Source: an uncultured Gemmatimonadota bacterium
GTDB taxonomy: Bacteria; Gemmatimonadota; Gemmatimonadetes; Gemmatimonadales; Gemmatimonadaceae
DNA length: 64,000 nt
Direction of reading: 5' to 3'
Assembly (NCBI GenBank): GCA_903882745.1
Contig: CAIRYG010000010.1
Coordinates: forward strand, 124,001-188,000
The notes beneath the pieces were generated by a model. The model did no database searches. It saw nothing but the letters and a program-made list of their open reading frames with translations, and was not told the origin of the DNA. The position numbers and the translations under genes were made by a program. Of this stretch, positions 9,071 through 20,012 are shown one piece after another; the first letter of the stretch is position 1, and the number at the start of each line of letters is the position of its first letter.

Positions 9071-9924
9071 CGCGGCGCTGGAATCAGCAGCCAGCTCAGC
9101 AGCGCGAACCCGAGCGGAATCGTGAAGATCAGCGAATCGATGCGATCGAGGACGCCACCATGACCGGGGATCAGCGTGGAACTGTCTTTCACGCCGGCTT
9201 CACGCTTGAGCATCGACTCCACCAAGTCGCCGATCTGCCCCCCTGCGCTCACCACAGCCCCAAACAACACGGCCCCCTGCAGCGACAACCCCAGCTGCGC
9301 CACCGGCGGCAACACGAAGCGCGTGTACAGGACGCTCACCGCGATCCCCACCACAAGACCGCCAACGGCGCCCGACACGGTCTTTCCTGGGCTCACCGAG
9401 GGCATCAGCTTGCGTCCGCCCACCGACTTCCCCACCGCAAACGCCCCACTGTCGGTCAGCCAGGTGACAATCAGGGGCAAGGCAACCAGCGCCGTGCCCG
9501 CCATCGCACCAATCGCGTACGGATGGTATCGCAGCCCGTAGGCAAAACTCAGCGCCCCGCCGGTGTAGAACACACCAAATAGCGTGCTCCCAAGGGCCTC
9601 CATCGGCTTGCCGGTGGAGCCACGTGTAAAGAGCGCAACGGTGAGGAGCTCCAAGAACAGCAGCATCCACACCGTGAGCGACGGTGTCCAGAGCCCGAGC
9701 GTGTTCGCATGCACCAGGAGCGGAAGCGCCGCACTGAGCACCACGCCATGCCCCCACAGCGGATCGCTGCCTGTTTCACTCACCATGCGGTAGAACTCAC
9801 GCGCGGCGAGCCCGCTCGCGACTGCAAGCATCCCCGCCAACGGAGCCCCGCCGAGAAACACGAGATACACCGCGAGCGGCGCGGCGATCACGGAGAAGAT
9901 GATCCGCTTGGCGAGTTCAGACAC
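9067..9924 (-). CDS. cdsA: Phosphatidate cytidylyltransferase
   Basis: The 285-residue integral membrane protein has about eight hydrophobic helices. It carries the CDS signature near the C-terminus (KREAGVKDSSTLIPGHGGVLDRIDSL). It makes CDP-diacylglycerol from CTP and phosphatidic acid for phospholipid synthesis. It sits between uppS and dxr as in many genomes and overlaps dxr by 4 nt. Confidence 0.96.
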   Translation of the reverse strand: MSELAKRIIFSVIAAPLAVYLVFLGGAPLAGMLAVASGLAAREFYRMVSETGSDPLWGHGVVLSAALPLLVHANTLGLWTPSLTVWMLLFLELLTVALFTRGSTGKPMEALGSTLFGVFYTGGALSFAYGLRYHPYAIGAMAGTALVALPLIVTWLTDSGAFAVGKSVGGRKLMPSVSPGKTVSGAVGGLVVGIAVSVLYTRFVLPPVAQLGLSLQGAVLFGAVVSAGGQIGDLVESMLKREAGVKDSSTLIPGHGGVLDRIDSLIFTIPLGFALLSWLLIPAPR

Positions 9925-9951
9925 AGGGCTGCTGCTCCGGGTTCGGCGAAA

Positions 9952-10704
9952 TCAGGAGCTGACGCGACCGAACCGGCGATCCCGATTCTGATACTCCGCG
10001 ATCGCCTGGTACAACTCGCGACGTCCGAAGTCGGGCCACAGCACGTCGCTGATCACCAGCTCGGTGTACGCCACCTGCCAGAGCAGGAAGTTGGAGATGC
10101 GCTGCTCGCCGGAGGTGCGAATCAAGACGTCGGGGTCTGGGCATCCTGCGGTGAACAGCTTTGCCTCGAGCGCGGCGTCATCGACCTGCGCCGGCGTGAT
10201 GCGGCCAGCGGCGACGTCTTCGGCCAGCAATCGTGCGGCGCGCGTGATCTCGGCGCGGGCGCCGTACGAAATGAACAGGTTCAAGCGGAGCTTGGTATTG
10301 TGCGCCGTCTGCTTCATGACGCGATCGACCGCAGCGAAGGCGGGAGGCGTCAGGCGATCGAGCTCGCCGAGCATGCAGACCCGCACGCCCTGCTCCTCGA
10401 GCTCGTCGGCTTCTTTCTGGATGTACTCTTCGAGGAGCGACATCAGCGCCGAGACTTCTCCGGCGGGCCGCTGCCAGTTCTCTTGCGAGAAGGCAAAGAG
10501 CGAGAGGACTTCGACCCCCGCCTCGATGGCGCCTTCCACCACTTCGCGCACCGCCTTCATCCCACTGCGGTGCCCGAGCGGACGCGGGAGCATGCGTCCG
10601 CGCGCCCAGCGTCCGTTGCCGTCCATAATAATGGCCACGTGGCGAGGAATCGCCCCGTGCTGCTTGATCTGATCAAGCAAGCCGGCAGAGACGGACACGG
10701 TCAT
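9952..10704 (-). CDS. uppS: Isoprenyl (undecaprenyl) diphosphate synthase
   Basis: This 250-residue cis-prenyltransferase elongates farnesyl diphosphate to the lipid carrier for cell-wall synthesis. The signature HVAIIMDGNGRWARGR places the catalytic Asp at residue 28. RTSGEQRISNFLLWQ and the C-terminal YTELVISDVLWPDFG are also present. It lies 27 nt before cdsA and 42 nt after frr. Confidence 0.96.
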   Translation of the reverse strand: MTVSVSAGLLDQIKQHGAIPRHVAIIMDGNGRWARGRMLPRPLGHRSGMKAVREVVEGAIEAGVEVLSLFAFSQENWQRPAGEVSALMSLLEEYIQKEADELEEQGVRVCMLGELDRLTPPAFAAVDRVMKQTAHNTKLRLNLFISYGARAEITRAARLLAEDVAAGRITPAQVDDAALEAKLFTAGCPDPDVLIRTSGEQRISNFLLWQVAYTELVISDVLWPDFGRRELYQAIAEYQNRDRRFGRVSS

Positions 10705-10746
10705 CGTGTCACGTCGCGCTGAACAGAAGGAGGGCGCCGCTCATCA

Positions 10747-11301
10747 TCAGACTTCCATCAACTCCGCTTCTTTCGCCTTCGAGGACGTTTCAAGCTTGGC
10801 GATGAAATCGTCGTGCGCCTTCTGCAGCTCCTTCTCGGCGTGCTTCACATCGTCTTCCGACACGCCATCGAGCTTCTTGAGCAGGTCGCGGGCGTGCGTC
10901 CGGGCATGACGCACCGCAATGCGGCCGTCCTCGGCGTACTTATGCAGCACCTTCACCAAGTCCTTGCGGCGCTGTTCGTTCATCGAGGGGAGCGGCACGC
11001 GAATGATCGCGCCATTGATCGCCGGATCGAGGCCGAGATCGCTTTCGCGAATCGCCTTCTCGACCGCCTTGATCTGCCCCTTATCGAACGGCGTGACCAT
11101 CAGGACGCGCGGCTCGGGAGCCGAGACCTGGGCGCACTGATTCATGGGGAGGTACGACCCGTACATCTCGACCTTGATCTGGTCGAGCATGTTCGGCGAG
11201 GCCTTGCCGGAGCGCACGGTTGAGAACTCGCGCTTGGCGGCCTCAACACCCTTCTCCATGCTGGTCCGACAATCCTTCATGATGTTCGCGATGGTGCTCA
11301 T
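10747..11301 (-). CDS. frr: Ribosome recycling factor
   Basis: The 184-residue protein has the full RRF fold. It contains [40 protein letters not shown] and the helical [16 protein letters not shown]. It splits post-termination ribosomes with EF-G. It overlaps pyrH by 4 nt, the conserved pyrH-frr pair. Confidence 0.97.
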   Translation of the reverse strand: MSTIANIMKDCRTSMEKGVEAAKREFSTVRSGKASPNMLDQIKVEMYGSYLPMNQCAQVSAPEPRVLMVTPFDKGQIKAVEKAIRESDLGLDPAINGAIIRVPLPSMNEQRRKDLVKVLHKYAEDGRIAVRHARTHARDLLKKLDGVSEDDVKHAEKELQKAHDDFIAKLETSSKAKEAELMEV

Positions 11302-12026
11302 GAGACGAGGGTCCCCACCTTTTCGCCGCGAATCGCCTTGATGATGGCGCCCGGCTGGTTGATGTTCAGCACGATGAGCGGAAGCGCGTTCTCTTTGCAG
11401 AGGGTGATGGCCGTCTGATCCATCACGCCCAGCTCGCCGTGCATGACCTCTTTGTAGCTGATGTGCGCGTACTTCTTGGCGCTGGGGTCCTTTTTCGGAT
11501 CCGCCGTGTAGACGCCGTCGACATTCGTCGCTTTGATAATCAAATCCGCGTTGATCTGAATTCCGCGGAGCACCGCAGCCGTATCGGTGCTGAAATACGG
11601 ATTTCCGGTGCCGCCCGCGAAGATCACCGCGCGCTGCTTCTCGAGATGGCGAATCGCGCGACGCCGAATGAACGACTCCGCCAGCTCTTCCATGCGGATC
11701 GCCGTCATGACGCGGGTGTCGAGCCCTTCGCGCTCAAGAATGTCTTGGAACGCCATCGCATTGATGACCGTTCCGAGCATCCCCATGTAGTCGGCGCTGA
11801 CCCGATCCATCCCCATCTTGGAGAGCTGCGACCCGCGTACAATGTTCCCGCCGCCGATCACGAGGCCAACCTGCGCGCCGGTGTCGCTGACGCGCTTGAT
11901 CTCTTTGGCGTACTTCGTGATTGTCGTGAAGTCGAAACCGATCCCACGCTCTCCGGCGAGCGCCTCGCCGGAGAGCTTGACCAGTACCCGAGGGTACTTG
12001 AGGGGCTTCTTACGCGCGGCGGCCAT
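11298..12026 (-). CDS. pyrH: UMP kinase
   Basis: The 242-residue amino-acid-kinase-fold enzyme phosphorylates UMP to [18 protein letters not shown] (N-terminus), [10 protein letters not shown] and the C-terminal [18 protein letters not shown] are diagnostic. It lies 6 nt downstream of tsf. Confidence 0.97.
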   Translation of the reverse strand: MAAARKKPLKYPRVLVKLSGEALAGERGIGFDFTTITKYAKEIKRVSDTGAQVGLVIGGGNIVRGSQLSKMGMDRVSADYMGMLGTVINAMAFQDILEREGLDTRVMTAIRMEELAESFIRRRAIRHLEKQRAVIFAGGTGNPYFSTDTAAVLRGIQINADLIIKATNVDGVYTADPKKDPSAKKYAHISYKEVMHGELGVMDQTAITLCKENALPLIVLNINQPGAIIKAIRGEKVGTLVS

Positions 12027-12032
12027 CAGGGC

Positions 12033-12923
12033 TTACGCCTCTCCCATCTGGAACCGCGCGAAGCGGACGACCGACGCGCCCGGCGTCTTCGCGACAAGAT
12101 CCGCGATCGTGATGCTGTCGTCACGGACCCACGGCTGCTCGAGCAGCACCTTCTCCTTGAAGTACTTCTCGAGGCGGCCCACCACCATCTTCTCGGCGAT
12201 CGCCTGCGGCTTTCCTTCGGCGGTGGCCTGCTCGATCAGGAACTGACGCTCCTTCTCGACCACGTCGGCCGGGACGTCCGCCTTGCTCACCGCGATCGCG
12301 ACCGTCGGCACGCCAGCGGCGAGATGCTCCGCGACGTCATAGGCGCACTTGCGGCCGGCTTCACCGGTCACGCCGGCGACTTCGACGAGCACGGCGACCT
12401 TGCCGTTGAAGTGCAGGTAGCATCCAATGGCACCCTTCTCGGTGGAGAAGCGCGCGACGCGACGCAGCGCGACGTTCTCGCCGGTCTTGGCGGCCGCTGC
12501 CTTCACGACCTCGCCCAGGGTCTGGGCCTTGTCATGGTGCCAGTGACGATCCATCAGCGCATGGTCCGCCGTGATCTCCGCAATGCCGTCGAGCGACGTG
12601 TCGTAGCCGACATGCGCCGCGACGAGCTTGGAGAGGGCGACGAACTCTTCGTTCCGCGAGACGAAATCGGTCTCGGAGTTCAGCTCAATCGCCACGCCGA
12701 GGGTGGCGTCATCGGATACCCACGCAACAATCTGCCCTTCCGCCGCAACGCGACCCGCGCGCTTCTCGGCCTTGAGCATGCCCTTCTTGCGGAGAATGGT
12801 CGAGGCGGCTTCGGCATCGCCGTTCGCCTCTTCGAGGGCCTTCTTGCAGTCGCCCATGCCGGCGCCCGTCTGGGCACGGAGGGAAGCGACCATGGAGGCC
12901 GTAATCTTGATTGGCTCGGACAT
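12033..12923 (-). CDS. tsf: Translation elongation factor Ts
   Basis: The 296-residue protein exchanges GDP for GTP on EF-Tu. The N-terminal UBA-like region reads LRAQTGAGMGDCKKALEEA, and the core contains ELNSETDFVSRNEEF. A 146-nt gap with two strong hairpins separates it from rpsB. Confidence 0.97.
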   Translation of the reverse strand: MSEPIKITASMVASLRAQTGAGMGDCKKALEEANGDAEAASTILRKKGMLKAEKRAGRVAAEGQIVAWVSDDATLGVAIELNSETDFVSRNEEFVALSKLVAAHVGYDTSLDGIAEITADHALMDRHWHHDKAQTLGEVVKAAAAKTGENVALRRVARFSTEKGAIGCYLHFNGKVAVLVEVAGVTGEAGRKCAYDVAEHLAAGVPTVAIAVSKADVPADVVEKERQFLIEQATAEGKPQAIAEKMVVGRLEKYFKEKVLLEQPWVRDDSITIADLVAKTPGASVVRFARFQMGEA

Positions 12924-12958
12924 ATCAGTCAGTCTGCGGTAGTGGCGAGTGGACGGGC

Positions 12959-12988
12959 GCCGCCGACATTCGGGAGAATGCCGACGGC
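12959..12988 (-). other. Hairpin in the rpsB-tsf junction, 5' of tsf
   Basis: GCCGTCGGCATTC and GAATGTCGGCGGC on the minus strand make a 13-bp stem with two G-U pairs and a 4-nt loop, ending 36 nt before the tsf ATG. There is no U-tract. It may be a processing site or an attenuator that tunes tsf relative to rpsB. Confidence 0.5.
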
Positions 12989-13025
12989 GATAGAAACTTA
13001 CCCTGAATGGAGCGGCGGGACGAGA

Positions 13026-13058
13026 GCACCGGACGGCGGGTGACCCGCCGACCGGTGC
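13026..13058 (-). other. Hairpin just downstream of rpsB
   Basis: GCACCGG/CCGGTGC and CGGCGGG/CCCGCCG stack with one T-T mismatch to form a long GC-rich stem starting 12 nt after the rpsB stop. No U-tract follows, so partial termination or mRNA protection is more likely than full termination. Confidence 0.5.
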
Positions 13059-13069
13059 GCAGTCGCCGG

Positions 13070-13963
13070 TTACTCGGCGGCGCTGGCGTCACCTTCGGCC
13101 GGCGCGTCAGCTTCCGTGCCGCCTTCCTTCAGACGCGCGGCGATGGCTTCCGGCTTGGCCCGACGACGGCGCGGGCGACGCTTCTTGTCGCCACGGTCAC
13201 CAGCGCTCTCCTTCTCAGCGCCGCGATCGGAGGAGTAGGTGTAGCTCTCCCCGTCTTCGGCTTCTTCACGGGCCGGGGCCTCACGACGGGCATCGAGGAT
13301 CGCGTCGGCAATGGCGCCGCAGATCAGCTCAACCGAGCGGATCGCGTCGTCGTTACCGGCGATCGGCACCGTGATCAGGTCCGGATCGGAGTTGGTGTCG
13401 CAGATGGCGATGATCGGGATGCCGAGCTTGTTCGCTTCGTCAACGGCGATGCGCTCCTTCTTGGCGTCGACGACAAAGAGCAGACCCGGCAGACGGCCCA
13501 TGTTCTTCAAGCCCGACAAGTTCTTGGCCAGCTTGTCGCGCTGACGGGACATCATCAGCTGTTCCTTCTTGGTGTAGTTCTCGAAGTCGCCGCCCGCGGC
13601 GCTCCCGGCCTCAAGCTCCTTCAGGCGCTTGATCTGCTTCTTGGCGGTGCCGAAGTTCGTGAGCAGTCCACCGAGCCAGCGCGCGGTGACGTGGAGCGCG
13701 TTCGCGCGCTCAGACTGGGCGACAACGATCTGCCCGAGCTGCTGCTTGGTGCACACGAAGAGCACGTTGTCGCCGCGCAGTACGACTTCGCGCGCGAGCT
13801 TGGTGGCCAACTCGAGCTGCCGAAGCGACTTCTGCAGGTCGATGATGTGGATGCCGTTCCGCTCGGCGAAGATGAAACGGCGCATCTTCGGGTTCCAGCG
13901 GCGCGTCTGGTGGCCGAAATGCACACCGGCCTTGAGGAGTTCGTCGATCGTCGGGAGAGCCAT
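13070..13963 (-). CDS. rpsB: 30S ribosomal protein S2
   Basis: The 297-residue protein starts MALPTIDELLKAGVHFGHQ, with AAGGA eight nt upstream. The frame is open further upstream, but this ATG matches the family. Residues 1-230 are a normal S2. The last 65 or so residues are an added acidic/basic low-complexity tail (DKKRRPRRRRAKPEA followed by alanine and acid). S2 binds at the 30S head-body junction. Confidence 0.97.
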   Translation of the reverse strand: MALPTIDELLKAGVHFGHQTRRWNPKMRRFIFAERNGIHIIDLQKSLRQLELATKLAREVVLRGDNVLFVCTKQQLGQIVVAQSERANALHVTARWLGGLLTNFGTAKKQIKRLKELEAGSAAGGDFENYTKKEQLMMSRQRDKLAKNLSGLKNMGRLPGLLFVVDAKKERIAVDEANKLGIPIIAICDTNSDPDLITVPIAGNDDAIRSVELICGAIADAILDARREAPAREEAEDGESYTYSSDRGAEKESAGDRGDKKRRPRRRRAKPEAIAARLKEGGTEADAPAEGDASAAE

Positions 13964-14007
13964 GATAATTCCTTGCGAGTGGTTGGTATCGTCGGAGAGT
14001 GTCGTCG

Positions 14008-14048
14008 CCGGGAGCGACCGCGCCTTGTGGCGCAGCACCCGCTCCCGG
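14008..14048 (-). other. Strong hairpin in the rpsI-rpsB gap (possible S2 leader)
   Basis: CCGGGAGCG pairs perfectly with CGCTCCCGG, and inside it GCGCC-ACAA-GGCGC forms a second stem. It lies in the 132-nt gap between rpsI and rpsB. S2 leaders regulate rpsB-tsf in other bacteria; whether this matches a known leader class needs a covariance search. Confidence 0.5.
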
Positions 14049-14095
14049 CTCGACTCCCCTGAGGGATGTGGTACGAACTGCTGAAGCGCTGAGGA

Positions 14096-14488
14096 CTAGC
14101 GCTTGCTGAACTGGAACCGCTTACGCGCTTTCGGACGGCCTGGCTTCTTACGCTCAACGGCGCGAGCATCACGCGTGAGCAATCCGAGATCGCGCAGCTT
14201 GCCGCGGTAGTTCTCGTCGATCTTGACGAGCGCGCGGGCAACGGCGAGACGGAGCGCACCGGACTGACCGGTCGACCCGCCGCCATCGATGTTCGCCTTC
14301 ACGTCATAGCGGCCGAGCGTGTCGGTCGCGGTGAACGGCTGCTGAATGGCGCTCACGAGCGACGGACGCGGGAAGTAATCGCCGAGCGTACGCCCGTTGA
14401 TGTCCCACTTGCCCGTGCCGGCAGAAAGATACAGGCGGCAGACCGCTTCCTTGCGGCGGCCGATCGTGTGGATCGTCGTGTCGGCCAT
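14096..14488 (-). CDS. rpsI: 30S ribosomal protein S9
   Basis: The 130-residue protein has GRRKEAVCRLYLSAGTGKWDINGR and ends in the conserved KKPGRPKARKRFQFSKR, whose C-terminal arginine reaches the P-site tRNA. It follows rplM with one intervening base, the conserved L13-S9 pair. Confidence 0.98.
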   Translation of the reverse strand: MADTTIHTIGRRKEAVCRLYLSAGTGKWDINGRTLGDYFPRPSLVSAIQQPFTATDTLGRYDVKANIDGGGSTGQSGALRLAVARALVKIDENYRGKLRDLGLLTRDARAVERKKPGRPKARKRFQFSKR

Positions 14489-14489
14489 G

Positions 14490-14939
14490 TTACTTCGCCT
14501 CGCTCTTCGGGAAGGTGAGCACGGTCGGCTGCTGCGCGACGTGCGGATGGTTGGCGCCCGCGTACACGCGCAGCTTCAGGCGCAGCTTCTGCCGGCCCAG
14601 CGCGTTCTTCGGGAGCATACCATGTACCGCCTTCTCGATGATGCGCTCGGGGTGCTTCGCGAGCATCGTGGCGAACGGGGTCTGCTTGTCGTGGCCCATA
14701 TAGCCGGAGTGCGAGAAGTAGGTCTTCTGCTCCGCCTTACGGCCGGTGACCTTCACCTTATTCGCATTGATCACGATGACGAAGTCACCAGTGTCCATGT
14801 GCGGGGTGAATGTCGGCTTGTGCTTGCCGCGAATGATGCGGGCGATCTCGGTCGCGAGGCGACCAAGGACCATGCCTTCCGCATCGACGATGAACCACTG
14901 GTGTTCAATGTCGCTGGGTCGTGCCGTGTACGTGCTCAT
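14490..14939 (-). CDS. rplM: 50S ribosomal protein L13
   Basis: The 149-residue protein starts [20 protein letters not shown]. The signature segments are [19 protein letters not shown] and [16 protein letters not shown] frame extension to 14987 is unlikely because it adds non-family residues. It heads the translation block and is driven from 15032-15060 with a leader of about 86 nt. Confidence 0.98.
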   Translation of the reverse strand: MSTYTARPSDIEHQWFIVDAEGMVLGRLATEIARIIRGKHKPTFTPHMDTGDFVIVINANKVKVTGRKAEQKTYFSHSGYMGHDKQTPFATMLAKHPERIIEKAVHGMLPKNALGRQKLRLKLRVYAGANHPHVAQQPTVLTFPKSEAK

Positions 14940-15031
14940 CAGCTCGGTGTAACGAGAGGTCAAACGCCTCACCGGTGCGGAATGCAACCCGGGTCTTGGC
15001 CGCCATTGAAGGCGTTTTGGGACAGTCTTGT

Positions 15032-15060
15032 AAGATAGACCGAGACGGAGCCCCGGTCAA
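15032..15060 (-). promoter_or_regulatory. rplM promoter
   Basis: TTGACC (15060-15055), a 17-nt spacer and TATCTT (15037-15032) on the minus strand. The predicted start is near 15025. It shows the best -35/-10 spacing of the window's promoters. Confidence 0.7.
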
Positions 15061-15136
15061 CGGGCAGTGGCCGGTTCCGGGAAGTTCGCCCAAGCGGTGC
15101 CGGGCTGGCCGGAAGCCCCCTCCTTTCGGAGCCCCC

Positions 15137-15640
15137 CTACTCGAACTCGATCAGGAGGGCGCCCTTCTCTACCGCCACCCCTGGGGTAGCCAGGACCTTC
15201 TTGACGGTGCCGGCGGCGGGGGCGCGGAGTTCGTTCTCCATCTTCATGGCCTCCATGGCGACCACGCCTTGGCCGGCCTGAACAACATCACCAACCGCGA
15301 CGGTGACGCGAACAATCAGCCCCGGCATGGGGGCCACGAGTGGCCGTGGGCCGCTGGCGGTCGCGGCCGCTACCGCGAGGTCGCGAATGGCTCGGGCGCG
15401 CTCGTCGAGCGCTTCCGCCTGGTACCGGCGGCCGTCCAGGGAGAGCGCATACTGCCCGCGCTCCCCGTCGCGCCGCCCAAGCATCCGGTGGACCGCCCCG
15501 TCGACTCGGACGAGATGCACCGGCGTTCCCGGAAGGGCGTCGAGCGAGACCGGAACCGCTGGCCCGCCATCTACGCTCGCCCTGCCATTGTCCAGGACGA
15601 CCTCGTGACGAGCGCCGTCGATTTCCACGATATATCTCAT
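15137..15640 (-). CDS. Biotin carboxyl carrier subunit of an acyl-CoA (propionyl/acetyl-CoA) carboxylase
   Basis: The 167-residue protein has a C-terminal biotinyl domain with the EAMKMEN motif, so the biotinylated lysine is about residue 133. It ends in GALLIEFE. The N-terminal 95 residues are beta-rich and resemble the BT region that joins carboxylase subunits in propionyl-CoA carboxylase alpha chains. Here that chain is split: the biotin carboxylase is a separate gene (accC). The start overlaps the rlmD stop by 4 nt (ATGA), so it is translated with the operon. Confidence 0.93.
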   Translation of the reverse strand: MRYIVEIDGARHEVVLDNGRASVDGGPAVPVSLDALPGTPVHLVRVDGAVHRMLGRRDGERGQYALSLDGRRYQAEALDERARAIRDLAVAAATASGPRPLVAPMPGLIVRVTVAVGDVVQAGQGVVAMEAMKMENELRAPAAGTVKKVLATPGVAVEKGALLIEFE

Positions 15641-16875
15641 GCAACCGCCTCCAGCGGCACGAGTTCACAAACCGTCTCGACGTGCGCGGTCTGCGGGAAC
15701 ATGTCAAATGTGGTCAAGCGCGCAATCCGCCATCCGGGCAGCCGAGCCACGTCACGCGCGAGCGTCGCGGGATCGCAACTGACATAAAGAATGGCGCGCG
15801 TCGTGTGCGCAGCACTGGCGAGCAACGCCGTGACCCGGGCGTCCACGCCCGTGCGCGGCGGATTCAGAATCACCAGCTCGGCCGGAAGCGCAGCCTCGAG
15901 CGCATCCTCGACGCGTGCGGCAATCGCGGTCGAGCCCGCCGGCAGATGCGCGGCACTCCAAGCCGTCGCCTCGCGGTCCAACTCGATCGCGGTCACGTCG
16001 GCCCCATTGTGGGCGATACGTCGAGCCACCGCACCCGCACCGGCATACGCGTCGACCACCGTGCGCGGGGCATACGTCCGCACAGTCTCGACCACAAAAT
16101 CTTCCAGCTGGGCCGCGACCTCGGGATTCACCTGCGCAAACGAAGCCCCAGGCTCAGCGTTGACGCGACGGTCGCCCAACAGGCGGCGTGTTCCCTGCTC
16201 CGGCACCCACCAGAGCGCGGCCATCGATGGCACCGCCGCGAAGAATGCCTCGTGCGTGCCCCAATGCGAACCGCCTTCCAGCACGAATGTCGCGTGCTCG
16301 CCCATGAGTCGGACCGCGCCACGCAGCCGTTGTGAAGCCGGCAAATGCTGGCCCGCAGCGAGCACTTCGCGCCACAGTGTGAGCAAGCGCTCGTCAGCGA
16401 TCGTGCAATCATCAAGCGCGAATACGCGATCGGGATCGTCGTGCGCGTGAAGCCCTGCAATCCATCCGCTCGCCGTGCGACGCATGGCCAGAGTGAGCTT
16501 CCGGCGATAGCGCCACGGCGAAGCTCCCCCGCGAATCTCGGGGAGCGCCACGGGTCGCTTGCCGATGCGCGTGAGTGCGTCCTGTACAATGTGACGCTTG
16601 GCCTCACGCTGTGCATCGAGCGAGAGGTGTTGCAACTGACAGCCGCCGCACGAATCCTGCTCATAGTGCGCGCAGGCCGCTGCCACGCGCGCCACTGACG
16701 GCCGGATCACCTCACGCAAAATGCCGCGGGCCATACGTCCCTTCGGCGTAATGTCCGCGCGCACCTGCTCTCCAGGTGCCACTCGCGGCACAAAGACCAC
16801 CAGCCCTTCGTGCCGGGCAACGCCGTCGCCGCCAGCCGCAATCGACGCGATCTCCAGTACCGCGGATTCGCGCAT
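15637..16875 (-). CDS. rlmD: 23S rRNA (uracil-C5)-methyltransferase, RlmD/RumA family
   Basis: The 412-residue enzyme has an N-terminal TRAM-like beta barrel (MRESAVLEIASIAAGGDG) and an iron-sulfur cluster motif CAHYEQDSCGGCQLQH. Its SAM domain is VVDAYAGAGAVARRIA, with ILNPPRTG. The nucleophile region YVSCDPATLARDVARL is near the C-terminus. It methylates a uracil of 23S rRNA. The RumA, RlmC and TrmA families are hard to separate, so the exact position modified is inferred. The start overlaps the accC stop by one base (TGATG), and the gene lies inside the carboxylase operon, which is unusual. Confidence 0.9.
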   Translation of the reverse strand: MRESAVLEIASIAAGGDGVARHEGLVVFVPRVAPGEQVRADITPKGRMARGILREVIRPSVARVAAACAHYEQDSCGGCQLQHLSLDAQREAKRHIVQDALTRIGKRPVALPEIRGGASPWRYRRKLTLAMRRTASGWIAGLHAHDDPDRVFALDDCTIADERLLTLWREVLAAGQHLPASQRLRGAVRLMGEHATFVLEGGSHWGTHEAFFAAVPSMAALWWVPEQGTRRLLGDRRVNAEPGASFAQVNPEVAAQLEDFVVETVRTYAPRTVVDAYAGAGAVARRIAHNGADVTAIELDREATAWSAAHLPAGSTAIAARVEDALEAALPAELVILNPPRTGVDARVTALLASAAHTTRAILYVSCDPATLARDVARLPGWRIARLTTFDMFPQTAHVETVCELVPLEAVA

Positions 16876-18412
16876 CAGCGACGCAATCCCTCGCGCCGCG
16901 CACGTTCTGCCCATGCAGACACCGGAGCGGAGGCAGCGGGTGCAGGCGTGACCGCCGCGCCAGGCGCGCCAGCCAATGATCCACCCGCGCGTGCACGACG
17001 CTCCTGGTCGGCCAGCAGCGCCGCCGCAATCGCCGCGGTGCGGACCTGCTCCGGAGATGCCTGCGCCCCAACGATCGACGGCAGCCGGCGCTCAAGCCAC
17101 TGAATCTCAATGTCGCCGCGGCGGAACTCGTCGTCTTCCATGACGCGCAGATGAAACTCGCGCGAGCTCTCGACACCATCGACCACCAACTCTTCGAGCG
17201 CGCGATGCATGCGCGCCACCGCGTGGGCGCGGTCCTCGCCCCACACAATCAGCTTCGCGAGCATGGGATCGTAGGTCAGTCCGACATCGCTCCCCGTCTC
17301 GACACCAGAGTCCCAACGCACACCGGGGCCCGACGGGACATGCAAATACCGAATCCGCCCCGTGGACGGGAAGAATCCGTTTGAGGGATCCTCGGCCGTG
17401 ATCCGACACTCAATGGCCCATCCACGCGGCGCGGTGGGCGCGTCGAACGTGATGGCCTCGCCCGCGGCGATGCGCAGCTGCCACTGCACCAAGTCGATGC
17501 CCGTGACGAGTTCAGTGACGGGATGCTCCACCTGAATCCGGGTATTCATCTCGAGGAAATAGAACTCGCCGTGCGCATCCAGCAGGAATTCGCAGGTGCC
17601 GGCATTCACATAGCCCGCGGCCTTCGCGAACCGCACCGCGGCATCACCCATCCGCTTGCGGAGCTCCGGCGACACGGCAACGCTCGGCGCCTCTTCGATC
17701 ATCTTTTGGTGACGACGCTGGACCGAGCACTCGCGCTCGCCGAGCGAAATCACGGTCCCGTGCGCGTCGGCAAGAACTTGGATCTCAACGTGCCGCGGCC
17801 CTTCGATGTACTTCTCGACGTAGACGGCGTCGTCGCCGAAGGCATTGAGTGCCTCGCGCTTGGCCGAATCGAGCGCACCGGCAATCTCGTCGGCACTGCG
17901 CACGACACGCATGCCCTTTCCGCCACCGCCGGCAGCCGCCTTGAGCAGAACCGGATAGCCAAACTTCGCGGCCGTGGCGACTGCTTCTGCCGCGTCCCGC
18001 AGCGGCTCCGTCGTTCCAGGAACGATGGGCACATCGTGCGCCATCGCGAGCTGACGCGCGGCCGTCTTGCTGCCAGTGGCGCCGATCGCTTCTGCTGGCG
18101 GTCCGATCCAAATGAGTCCGGCATCCCGAACGGCGCGCGCAAACCACTCGCGCTCGGAGAGAAACCCATAGCCCGGGTGAATGGCATCGGCGCCGACACG
18201 CTTGGCGACCGCGATAATATTGTCGCCCTTCAGGTAGCTCTCGGAGGACGGCGCGGGGCCGATGTGTACCGCTTCATCAGCCTCACGCACGTGCGGGGCC
18301 GCCGCGTCGGCGTCCGAATAGACCGCGACGGAGGCGATTCCCATCTCACGACAGGCGCGGACCACACGCAGTGCGATCTCGCCACGATTAGCAATCAGGA
18401 CTTTGCGAAGCA

Positions 18413-18413
<1 letters not shown>
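16875..18413 (-). CDS. accC: Biotin carboxylase subunit of acyl-CoA carboxylase
   Basis: The 512-residue ATP-grasp enzyme carboxylates biotin using ATP and bicarbonate. It has the N-terminal MLRKVLIANRGEIALRVVRA, the ATP loop LKAAAGGGGKGMR, QRRHQKMIEEAPS and FLEMNTRIQVEHPVTE. Residues about 460-512 are an extra Ala/Arg-rich tail without a biotinyl domain, consistent with the separate carrier gene. Its start shares a base with the pccB stop. Confidence 0.96.
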
Positions 18414-19963
<1,550 letters not shown>

Positions 19964-19967
19964 GCGT

Positions 19968-20002
19968 AAAAAATAGAGGCCGGTGCGCGTTTTCGCACGG
20001 CT
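19968..20002 (-). terminator. Intrinsic terminator of the GNAT-aminotransferase gene
   Basis: GCCGTGCG pairs with CGCACCGGC (one bulge) on the minus strand, followed by CTCTATTTTTT. Its T-tract coincides with the proposed pccB -10 element. Confidence 0.65.
19970..19975 (-). promoter_or_regulatory. Possible leaderless -10 element of pccB
   Basis: TATTTT ends 6 nt upstream of the pccB ATG, so transcription would begin at or next to the A of the start codon. The -35 is weak. The same bases serve as the upstream terminator T-tract, which is the rival explanation. Confidence 0.4.
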
Positions 20003-20012
20003 CCGGGCGCCG

